The notes under the pieces are model-generated. The model was not told the DNA's origin. It searched no databases and saw nothing but the letters and a program-made list of their open reading frames with translations. A stretch of DNA of 36,644 nt from a virus: IMG/VR virus record IMGVR_UViG_3300021182_000107, positions 1 through 36,644 of that record; one strand, written 5' to 3'. The position numbers and the translations under genes are program-made. Shown here piece after piece: positions 29,567-36,644 of this stretch; the first letter of the stretch is position 1; every line of letters starts with the position of its first letter.

Positions 29567-32500
29567 TGGAGGCGCAAACGACATTGCCCGTTGTCTTTGT
29601 CGCCGACCCATTCGGCGGCGCGCCCGCTCGGTTGGTAACCGAGGCGGGAGCGAGCATCGCGTCGATTATCGACGGAGCTGGAGATCGGCTGCACTGGGCG
29701 CGCGATCATCTTCGCGTCTACCATAATGGTGTTGAGGTCTTGCCGAACGCCTGGATTGATCTCGTCCCTGCCGGCGGCGACCACGTCTTGATTGCACCGC
29801 TTCCGCAGTACGAAACGCTTGCCTACATCGCCGCCTACATTGTTTCCGCGTTTTCGTCATGGAGCGCCTTTTCCGCTGCGGCCTCGGCTGTCGTAAAATA
29901 TGCGACGCTGGCCATCACCGCCGTCAAAATCGTCAGCAGCTTGCTGTCCGGTGGGGGTTCATCAAAATCGACTTACGGCATATCTGGAGCGGGCAATACC
30001 GCGATGCCGGATCAAGTGTGCCCGGCGGTACTCGGAAAGCGCCGTGTAGTGCCGCCGCTGGCGGCGACCACGTGGACGCAAACGGTCGGCGATGACGTCC
30101 ATTTATGCATGTTGGTGCAATGGCACGTCGACCGCTGCCGCGTCAGTGACATTCGGATCGGGGAAACGCCGATCGAGCAGTTCGACGGCGTCGAAATTCA
30201 GCATCGCCTATCGCCGGCCGATCCCTTTCCGACGCTCTATAACCGCATCGTTAGGGAGGATACCTACGGTTCGTTGCAGCTCGTCCATGACAACGGATGG
30301 GAACAGCGGCGGACCCAAGTCGACACAACAGAAATCAGCATCGACCTGGCATGGCCAATGGGTTTGTCCTGGAACGGAAAGGACGAGGCGCGCTGCGACG
30401 TAGCAATCCAATATCGCGCCGTTGGCGCATCGGTTTGGATCGAAGCGCCGGTCGGAGGCGGGCTCGGTCACGGCATCGACGGCTCCATAAAAATTCTGGA
30501 AACGAAGTCTCAGGCTTTCCGCCGAAACTTCTCGTGGGCCGTTCCCAAGGGCGAATACGACGTGCAAATTCTGCGCACTTGGCCCGATGCCGGTGATAGC
30601 TATCCGCGCCTTCAAGACCAAGTGTTTTGGGTCTGCATGCGTTCCTTCGGTGAGGGCTTGCCGGTCATCGGCGATAACTTCGCCCTGACGGCGCTGCGGA
30701 TTAAGGGCACCAACCAGTTGAACGGGCAGATCGATAATCTAAACGGTCTTGTCGAGGCCATGTTCCCGAAGTGGAACGGCGAACAGTTCGGCGACTATGA
30801 CGTCAGCAGCAATCCAGGAGAGCATCTGAATTGGCTGGCTAACGGCCCGGCAAACGCTAAGCCGCTGACGGATCGGTTCGATGCCGCCGGCATCGGTGCG
30901 TTTGCAGAGTTGTGCACGGCGAACGGTTGGAAGTGCGACTATATCCTCGACAGCGACATGTCGGTGCTGAATGCAATGACACTCGTCGCCGCCTCCGGTC
31001 ATGCGCTCGGCATCGGCTGGGAAGACGGGCTTTTGTCGGTATCGGTCGACAACGAGCGTGAGGCGCCTGCGCAGGTGTTTTCGGGCCGCAACGTCAAAAA
31101 CTTTCGGGGCACGATTACGTTTCCCGACAATCTGCATGGCGTCATTGTTTCATTCTTCGATGCGGCCTCGGGATATCAGCAGCACACGCGCATTGTTTAC
31201 GCCGACGGCTATAACGCCGCGACGGCCACGCTGTTCGAGCGCATCGATGCACCGACCAAGACGGACGCAGCCGAGGCATATGTCGTCGGCTGGCGCTATC
31301 TGGCCGCGCGCAAATTGCGCCCCGAGGTCTACGAGTTCGATACCGACCTTGAGGGGTTGGTCGTTCATTTTGGCTCTCGCGCTGATATTGCACATTCCAG
31401 GATGGCGGTTGGCATCCGCGGAGCGCAGGTCCGTTCGCTGATCACGCGTGGGGATGGCGCTGTTACCGGTTTGGTACTCGACGAGATCGTTCCGATGGTG
31501 GCCGGCACGTCTTACGTGCTGCGGGCGCAGCGGGGATCAAGCGTGGGGTTGTTCGGCGTCGTCACGGCACCCGGCGAAACCAACACCCTGACGCTCAAGG
31601 ACCCTGTTCCAGCCGCCAACGCGCCGTTGCCCGGCAATCCTTGCGTGTTTGGCGTCGAGGGCAAGGAGACCTTGCCTGCGCTCGTGGTTGGTATTGCGAC
31701 GGCCGAGGACAAGACCTCCCATTTGACCTGTATCCCATACGTCGAGGCGTTGCTCGCGGACGGCGGCGACATCCCGGCCTGGGACCCGAAGATCACGTCG
31801 CGCGCGATGGCTGAGCCGATCGCAACGGGGCACGTGACCGAAGCGGTGCGCCGCGCGGTAGACGACGAGACTATTGCGCGGCTGGCAAACGATCCGGTGC
31901 CGAACGGGACGGTGACAACCGAAAAGCTGGCCGAAGATGTCTCCAGCGCCATCGCCGCTGCGCAGACCACCGCCGATCAAGCGGTGCAGGACGCTGCGGA
32001 CGTTGCAGCGGATGCGTCGAACAAGATTGCGGCGGCGCAGACCACTGCCGATCAAGCGGTGCAGGATGCTGCTTCCGTTGCAGCAGACGCTTCAAGCAAA
32101 ATTGCCGGCGCCACGTCGGCCATCCGGTCTGTTCTGAGCGATAGTTCCAACATCGCGGCATCGTTGATTTTGCTTGCCACGTCCATGCTGGCGGGACAGC
32201 AGCAGATCAATTCGACGATGGCGTCGGTCACCCAGACGCTTGAGCAGAAATTCACCGTTGGGCTGCAGGCTGAGGCGGGCGCCCGGCTTGAGCTGCTTGC
32301 AACCGTAAACGGGATGTTGGCCGAAACGGCGGTTGGGCTGGCGTCGCGTGTCGCCAGCTTAGAAACGGCGACGGCCAATCTGGCGACCGGAAAGGCCGAC
32401 GCCACCAGTTTCAACGCGCTGTATTCCCAGATCAACACGCCAAATATCGGCATCGCTGCGAAAGTTGAGCAGAATTCGGCGGCGATCTCCGCCCTCGACC

Positions 32501-34503
32501 CGTCTTCCGCGGTGGCGTCGATCGCACAGACCGCATCTGCGGTGCGCGGCCTTCAGTCGGACCTAGACGATGTTGGGTCTGGCCTGCTCAATCTGAGCAC
32601 GGCGCTTCTGAGCACATCGCGTCAGCTTCAGTTCACTTTTGCCTATGCCAACCAGCAGATCCAGGCTCAGGTCGTTCAGGGGCAGTCTGCTGAGGCAACA
32701 GCACGTCTCGAATTGCAGGCCATTGTCGTTGCCAACGGGCAGGCGTTCACGGCACAGCTCACGAGCGAACAGGCCGCACGGTCCACAGCCGACAGTTCCG
32801 AGGCGTTAAACCGCGTCGCGGGCGACGCTGCTATTCAAGCCCAGATCGGAAGCGGCTTCGGATCAGCGACAGTCACGGCACAATTCTCGACCGAGCAGAC
32901 GGCTCGTGTGAGCGGCGATGTGGGGTTGGGCACGCGGATTGACCAGGTCGTATCCTCCTACACCGTTGCCGACACGACCTTGTCGGGCCTGATTAGTTCC
33001 GAAGCCTCGACGCGCTCCTCGGCAGACGGAAACCTCTCAACTCGCATCGATACGGTATTTTCCTATTTTGGTTCCGGGATAGATGCCAGTCATACCGCCA
33101 AATCGCTGATCGACAGCGAGGCATCGACGCGGGCTAGTGCCGACAGTGCAGAAGCGTCGACGCGGCAGGCGGCGATTGCATCCCTTCAGACGTCCGTCGA
33201 CAGCAAGGCGTCCGTATCAGCCCTCAACGATCTCTCCGGCACGGTGTCGTCTCTCAACGGCACGGTGACCTCGCAGGGGTCTGCGCTCACTTCGGTGCAG
33301 AACTCGCTGGCGACAAAGGCCAACACGTCGGACGTGAACAGCGCCCTTTCGACGAAGGCCGACCTGTCTGCGTTCAACAGCCTGTCGGGGACGGTATCGT
33401 CACAGGGCGGTTCACTCACTTCGCAGGGAACGTCCATCTCTGGCATTCAGGCGGCATTGGATGGGTATCTGGCGTCCGGTGCCGTTGGATCTGCTCTCAG
33501 CGGGAAAGCCTCTGTTTCGTCGCTTAACTCGCTAAGCGGACAGGTTTTGAGCCTCAACGATACGGTTACGGCCCAAGGTACAACAATTCAAGGCGTGCAG
33601 GCATCGTTGGCGTCGAAGGCCAACACTGCGGACGTAAATTCTGCTCTCGACGCTAAGGCGTCGGTGTCGTCGCTCAATACCTTGTCGGGCACCGTAACAT
33701 CGCTGGGCGGGACCGTGACGTCGCAGGGCGCCGCACTCACCGCGGTGCAGTCTCTGGTCGGGGGCAGTTCGTCGTCGGCGATCATGCAGCTGTCTGCTGG
33801 GTCGGCGCCATCTGATGCAACGTCCCGGTTTGTCTTATCCCTATCGCAGAACTCAGGGTCTACCAGTCACGCTGCGGCGTTCTATATGGACGCAACGCCG
33901 AGCGGATCGAGAATTGTTTGTGCCGCAGACGAGATCGACTTTATTGCTGGCAAGACGAAGTTCATTGCCAACGACAACACAACTTTCGTGGCGTTCGATG
34001 GTGCGACAAAGACGCTTCTGATTGACCGGTTACCTGGCCTGTCATCCCTCAACTCCTATGTGTCGAGCCAACTCACCAACTGGTGGCCGGTGTTGGCTGA
34101 GCAGCCGTCGGGCGCGCCGACAATACCGGCCGAAAAACTCTCATTGAGCGATGGCAGTGTCACCGCCTTTAGCACGGGCAGTTCAACACCTTTCACGGTG
34201 AACGCTAGCTCTGCGGCTATGACCATAGAGTTTCGCTGCACCTATAAGCCACAGACGTCACAGCAAGCGAATGTGATGGCCGGGTTTATGCGAAAAAACA
34301 CGGTCACCGGGCATTACGAATACATGGACGAAGCTACCTGTGTGGTGTCGACAGGGTCGAACGCGATCTACAACACCGTCATCGCCCGCTGTCGTATCCC
34401 AGTTGGGTCATACACCCAGCTCGTTCCGTGGCTGGACAACATCAGCGGCAACACCATCTCTGTCCGTTCAGTCTATGTGGAAATATTCCAGGTCTCGAAA
34501 TAG
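29566..34503 (+). CDS. J: Tail tip / host specificity protein (TipJ, lambda gpJ-like)
   Basis: At 1645 residues this is the largest protein. The N-terminal part has the TipJ layout: a beta domain, a hydrophobic segment near 85-125 (AYIAAYIVSAFSSWSAFSAA), then AMPDQVCPAVLGKRRVVPPL and the tail hub domains (about 140-740; FGEGLPVIGDNF, GIGWEDGLLSVSV). After residue 780 it changes to helical and coiled-coil stalk: two 25-residue repeats (796-845), a long alpha region, then 50-residue repeats (about 1218-1400), and a beta-rich C-terminal head with FRCTYKPQTSQQAN. The distal part should determine receptor choice. ATG 29566 overlaps the peptidase stop. Confidence 0.93.
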   Translation: MEAQTTLPVVFVADPFGGAPARLVTEAGASIASIIDGAGDRLHWARDHLRVYHNGVEVLPNAWIDLVPAGGDHVLIAPLPQYETLAYIAAYIVSAFSSWSAFSAAASAVVKYATLAITAVKIVSSLLSGGGSSKSTYGISGAGNTAMPDQVCPAVLGKRRVVPPLAATTWTQTVGDDVHLCMLVQWHVDRCRVSDIRIGETPIEQFDGVEIQHRLSPADPFPTLYNRIVREDTYGSLQLVHDNGWEQRRTQVDTTEISIDLAWPMGLSWNGKDEARCDVAIQYRAVGASVWIEAPVGGGLGHGIDGSIKILETKSQAFRRNFSWAVPKGEYDVQILRTWPDAGDSYPRLQDQVFWVCMRSFGEGLPVIGDNFALTALRIKGTNQLNGQIDNLNGLVEAMFPKWNGEQFGDYDVSSNPGEHLNWLANGPANAKPLTDRFDAAGIGAFAELCTANGWKCDYILDSDMSVLNAMTLVAASGHALGIGWEDGLLSVSVDNEREAPAQVFSGRNVKNFRGTITFPDNLHGVIVSFFDAASGYQQHTRIVYADGYNAATATLFERIDAPTKTDAAEAYVVGWRYLAARKLRPEVYEFDTDLEGLVVHFGSRADIAHSRMAVGIRGAQVRSLITRGDGAVTGLVLDEIVPMVAGTSYVLRAQRGSSVGLFGVVTAPGETNTLTLKDPVPAANAPLPGNPCVFGVEGKETLPALVVGIATAEDKTSHLTCIPYVEALLADGGDIPAWDPKITSRAMAEPIATGHVTEAVRRAVDDETIARLANDPVPNGTVTTEKLAEDVSSAIAAAQTTADQAVQDAADVAADASNKIAAAQTTADQAVQDAASVAADASSKIAGATSAIRSVLSDSSNIAASLILLATSMLAGQQQINSTMASVTQTLEQKFTVGLQAEAGARLELLATVNGMLAETAVGLASRVASLETATANLATGKADATSFNALYSQINTPNIGIAAKVEQNSAAISALDPSSAVASIAQTASAVRGLQSDLDDVGSGLLNLSTALLSTSRQLQFTFAYANQQIQAQVVQGQSAEATARLELQAIVVANGQAFTAQLTSEQAARSTADSSEALNRVAGDAAIQAQIGSGFGSATVTAQFSTEQTARVSGDVGLGTRIDQVVSSYTVADTTLSGLISSEASTRSSADGNLSTRIDTVFSYFGSGIDASHTAKSLIDSEASTRASADSAEASTRQAAIASLQTSVDSKASVSALNDLSGTVSSLNGTVTSQGSALTSVQNSLATKANTSDVNSALSTKADLSAFNSLSGTVSSQGGSLTSQGTSISGIQAALDGYLASGAVGSALSGKASVSSLNSLSGQVLSLNDTVTAQGTTIQGVQASLASKANTADVNSALDAKASVSSLNTLSGTVTSLGGTVTSQGAALTAVQSLVGGSSSSAIMQLSAGSAPSDATSRFVLSLSQNSGSTSHAAAFYMDATPSGSRIVCAADEIDFIAGKTKFIANDNTTFVAFDGATKTLLIDRLPGLSSLNSYVSSQLTNWWPVLAEQPSGAPTIPAEKLSLSDGSVTAFSTGSSTPFTVNASSAAMTIEFRCTYKPQTSQQANVMAGFMRKNTVTGHYEYMDEATCVVSTGSNAIYNTVIARCRIPVGSYTQLVPWLDNISGNTISVRSVYVEIFQVSK
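31951..32100 (+). repeat. Two tandem 75-bp repeats in the tip gene
   Basis: Units 31951-32025 and 32026-32100 each encode 25 residues that differ at two positions. The shared core reads QTTADQAVQDAA, then VAADAS. They add heptad-like helical length to the fibre stalk and are a natural site for length variation by slippage. Confidence 0.9.
33217..33765 (+). repeat. 150-bp (50-residue) tandem repeats in the tip gene stalk
   Basis: Three full units (33217-33366, 33367-33516, 33517-33666) and a partial fourth (33667 to about 33765) encode exactly 50 residues each. Each begins S-[AS]-[LF]-N-x-L-S-G-x-V, has a V-T/S-x-Q-G near residue 20, and ends with S-A-L-x-x-K-A. The alternating hydrophobic pattern suits a trimeric coiled-coil stalk. 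DNA identity between units is moderate, so the duplication is old, but register is strictly kept. Confidence 0.9.
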
Positions 34504-34541
34504 CGCTCCACGCTCTTTGTCTTTCCAACTGAGGTAAAACG

Positions 34542-35849
34542 ATGGCTCTCATACAATGGTACAAGGCAGGCACGGTCTCGGCGAACAACGGCGACACGAC
34601 CTTCGCATTTTCCGGAGCCGCGCTGCTCTCCAACGCTGAGGTTGGTCAGGCCGTCAAAATGCCGGACGGTCGCGATTACGAAATCATCGCCATCGGGACA
34701 GACAACTCCGTCACGGTGCCTGTGCCTGGCTATCTCGGGTCCAACGTGGTCGGAGGCGTCTATGCGATCGTCCCGATCCAGGGCTATAACCGGGCCGCCG
34801 CACTCGCCATCGCGTCATTGCTTGGCGTCGCGAGTGCACTGCTGGGGCTTACACCGGCCAACGGAAGCATCATCCAGTGGCAAGGCGGAAACTCACCGGC
34901 CGGCGCCTACACGACGGTCAGCCCCGCGGCATATTTCACGACGCTGTCGAACAACGTCGCCGAGGTCGATGTAGCTGGAGCGGCGTTGACAGACATCGGC
35001 TCTATCGCGTCCCCGAAAGTTAGAGTCACCGGAACGCCAACGATAACCTCGTTTGGTGCCGTCCCAAACTGCTTGCGCTTTATTCGGTTCGGCAGTGCTG
35101 GATCGATCGCGAACAACTCGGTCATCATCACGCACACCGGCCAGTCCGTTACCTTCGCGGCTGGCGATACCGCAATTCTGACGTCTGACAATTCCTCAAC
35201 TCCGATCTGGACCATTCGCCACTTCAACCGAGTTGCTGGCAATGCGGTCCACGCCGCCGGAACGGCAGCGGTTCCAGCTGTTGCCATCGGCGGGTCGAAC
35301 GACGGCTGGTACCAGCCCGCAGCGCACACGTTGGCAGCGACGATCAACGGCACAGAGCGGCTGCGCGTTACAGCGATAGGTGTAGGCATCGGCACGACGA
35401 CGCCTGGCGCACTGTTGCATATGTTTAAGGATGACAATACTTGGAATGGTCCGCAAGTGCTTCTCGAAAATCCAAATAGTGGCGCTGCAGCGCAGGCATC
35501 ATTTGCGGTCAAGAGTGATGCTGGATCTGGAATGTTTTCTGTCTATGGCTCTAACGCGGCAGTAGGTCCCGCGGTCCTGTTCAGCGCAAGTTCCGGTCTA
35601 ACTAATGGAATGATTTTTGCTACATTTGGAGCTTCTCCGATTGCTTTTTTGACCAACTCAAATGGGGTTACCAACGAGAGATTAAGAATAACAAGCGCAG
35701 GCAGCGTCGGTATCAACACAACAGCCCCAACCTCCAAGTTTCAAGTCGTTGGCCTTCCTTCTTACTCCAGCAACGCCCTCGCACTCGCGGCCGGTCTGAC
35801 CGCTGGCGCCTTTTACACCAATGGCGACAACGTGTGTGCCGTCCACTAG
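34542..35849 (+). CDS. Tail fibre / spike protein
   Basis: The 435-residue product follows the tip gene with GAGGT at 34531-34535. The N-terminal 100 residues (LIQWYKAGTVSANNGDTTFA, VPVPGYLGSNVVGG) look like an attachment domain. The middle is beta-helical, and the end carries the repeated phrase seen in trimeric fibres, ERLRVTAIGVGIGTTTPGAL and ERLRITSAGSVGINTTAPTS, twice. It ends GAFYTNGDNVCAVH, without the S74 self-cleaving chaperone that often follows such repeats. Bases about 35440-35700 are clearly more AT-rich than the rest, suggesting that the receptor-binding part was exchanged recently. Confidence 0.85.
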   Translation: MALIQWYKAGTVSANNGDTTFAFSGAALLSNAEVGQAVKMPDGRDYEIIAIGTDNSVTVPVPGYLGSNVVGGVYAIVPIQGYNRAAALAIASLLGVASALLGLTPANGSIIQWQGGNSPAGAYTTVSPAAYFTTLSNNVAEVDVAGAALTDIGSIASPKVRVTGTPTITSFGAVPNCLRFIRFGSAGSIANNSVIITHTGQSVTFAAGDTAILTSDNSSTPIWTIRHFNRVAGNAVHAAGTAAVPAVAIGGSNDGWYQPAAHTLAATINGTERLRVTAIGVGIGTTTPGALLHMFKDDNTWNGPQVLLENPNSGAAAQASFAVKSDAGSGMFSVYGSNAAVGPAVLFSASSGLTNGMIFATFGASPIAFLTNSNGVTNERLRITSAGSVGINTTAPTSKFQVVGLPSYSSNALALAAGLTAGAFYTNGDNVCAVH

Positions 35850-35858
35850 GAGAGAACT

Positions 35859-36191
35859 ATGACCATCACCTATAAATGGGGCCTCCAGTGCCCGCCAATC
35901 GTAGTCCCCTCCAAAGATGGTCTCACCAACGTCGTGCAGACGGTTCACTGGACTTACACAGCGACGGATGGGGACATCTCTTTACCGTCCATCGGCTGTA
36001 CCTCGCTCGATGCCCCTGACCCTACCAAGTTCATAGCATTCGACGCGCTGACGCTCGAAACCGTCATCGGGTGGATCGAGGAAGTCCTCGGCACCGAAGC
36101 CGTCGAGAAGATGCAAGCATCCCTCGCTGCGCAGATCGCATCTCTCAGGGACCCAAACCGCCCACGACCATTGCCACTGGTAGCATCTTAA
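35859..36191 (+). CDS. Small protein after the fibre gene (110 aa)
   Basis: AGGAGA directly precedes ATG 35859. The product starts with YKWGLQCPPIV, continues with VVQTVHWTYTATDGD, then LTLETVIGWIEEVLG, and ends in a Pro-rich PNRPRPLPLVAS. This W-x-Y/DG ... T-x-x-x-V-I-G-W pattern occurs in short proteins next to tail fibre genes of many phages (DUF7936 type, from memory); its role is unknown, possibly fibre assembly. Confidence in the gene is high and in the family moderate. Confidence 0.8.
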   Translation: MTITYKWGLQCPPIVVPSKDGLTNVVQTVHWTYTATDGDISLPSIGCTSLDAPDPTKFIAFDALTLETVIGWIEEVLGTEAVEKMQASLAAQIASLRDPNRPRPLPLVAS

Positions 36192-36244
36192 TTATCACCT
36201 CAACCGAACGGCTTCGATTACGGGGCTGTCATAAAGGATCAACC

Positions 36245-36644
36245 ATGAAAGTCACATATCGCCAGATCGCCACCATTGAGGCGATCACCGCTCTCGCCCA
36301 TCTGCGGAACACGCCGCCGACAATGCTGATGAAGGACAAGGTTGCTATCGCCCGCCTGAGCGTGATGCTGCGGTCCGAGCAAGAAGTCTGCAAAGAGCTG
36401 CACAACACGCTGATCACCGACTACATCGACAAGGCCTTCAAACTGATGCAGTCGAGGGCGGCGAATGACGAAGAGCGCGGCAAACTGCTCAAGCCCATTA
36501 GCGTTCCGCCGCAGTACATGCCGGAATTTTTGTCGGACTACGACAAACTGCTTTCGACCGAAGTGGAGATCGTGGTCGATCCGCTGCCGATAGCCGCGTT
36601 GGGCGACGGCGAGTTTCTGTCGGCCGAGGACATCTATCATCTCG
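36245..36644 (+). CDS. Helical phage protein, cut by the right window edge
   Basis: ATG 36245 follows AAAGGA (36233-36238) and the frame remains open to the edge (133 codons seen). The sequence begins MKVTYRQIATIEAITALAHL, then KDKVAIARLSVMLRSEQEV, with the pattern of small DUF1617-like phage proteins, and later VPPQYMPEFLSDYDKLL. Function is unknown. The 53-base gap before it (36192-36244) holds no clear terminator. The phage right end must lie beyond the window. Confidence 0.72.
   Translation, partial: MKVTYRQIATIEAITALAHLRNTPPTMLMKDKVAIARLSVMLRSEQEVCKELHNTLITDYIDKAFKLMQSRAANDEERGKLLKPISVPPQYMPEFLSDYDKLLSTEVEIVVDPLPIAALGDGEFLSAEDIYHL

Noticed and set aside
31951-33765. Possible diversity-generating retroelement target or CRISPR-like repeats in the tip gene
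   Set aside because: The repeats are in-frame coding tandem repeats with no spacers, and no reverse transcriptase or template repeat is found in the window.
1-36644. tRNA genes, integrase, Mom-type DNA modification genes, phage ends
   Set aside because: No tRNA-like cloverleaf, site-specific recombinase or mom-like gene was seen, and no inverted terminal TG...CA end with repeated transposase sites could be supported at either edge.

Overview
The window is most of a Mu-like transposable phage or prophage from a GC-rich bacterium. Repeated ATGA/TGATG gene overlaps, GTG/TTG starts and the protein families suggest an alphaproteobacterium, probably Hyphomicrobiales; this is inferred, since no host marker gene is present. 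Gene order is that of Mu: repressor, ner, transposase A, ATPase B, small early genes, gam, gemA (gp16), mor, lysis genes, gp25-gp30 packaging and portal genes, protease/scaffold I/Z, cement protein and capsid T. The capsid module is followed by a long, non-contractile lambda-type tail, as in the siphoviral transposable phages D3112, B3 and RcapMu. Neither phage end is recognisable. The first gene is cut by the left edge and the last by the right edge.

Layout. 1-695: two small unknown genes around a highly structured, possibly RNA-coding interval. 692-1526: leftward LexA-type (S24) repressor and a divergent operator region. 1527-5304: ner, an unknown gene, DDE transposase and its AAA+ partner. 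5297-10717: a tightly overlapping early operon of small proteins (HTH proteins, three consecutive Cys-rich proteins, an acyl-carrier-like protein), a Gam-like nuclease inhibitor and GemA. 10714-11157: Mor/C-type activator. 11203-13207: SleB-type endolysin, holin, nested Rz/Rz1 spanins and a DksA/TraR zinc-finger protein. 13207-18462: gp25- and gp26-like proteins, small and large terminase, portal, MuF. 18463-18883: a 420-base gap without a convincing gene. 18884-21790: protease with nested scaffold, cement protein, capsid. 21937-25351: head-tail joining proteins, tail tube and frameshifted tail chaperones. 25379-34503: tape measure, distal tail proteins, NlpC/P60 peptidase and the giant J-like tip protein. 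34542-36644: fibre and two small genes.

How it works together. Repressor and Ner would set the lysis/lysogeny choice, and A and B would replicate the phage by transposition. Mor would then switch on the late genes. The main regulatory observation is that the only two copies seen of an 8-9 bp GC-rich dyad are centred exactly 45.5 bp upstream of the ATG of the endolysin and of the capsid protease. In Mu, two of the late promoters (Plys and PI) sit at these same two places. Both genes lack a visible Shine-Dalgarno, so these look like Mor-type operators feeding leaderless or near-leaderless late mRNAs.

The second theme is -1 frameshifting. A canonical A_AAA_AAC site joins the two tail-chaperone frames, as expected. 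Two further frame breaks, in gam (A_AAA_AAA) and in the small membrane-protein gene before it (T_TTT_TTG), also lie in perfect slippery phase. They may be programmed, or they may be homopolymer indels. Other points are a 21-bp-paired RNA-like element at 322-445, a pair of hairpins with complementary loops after the capsid gene, an in-frame internal start for the scaffold, and exact 50-residue repeats in the tail tip.
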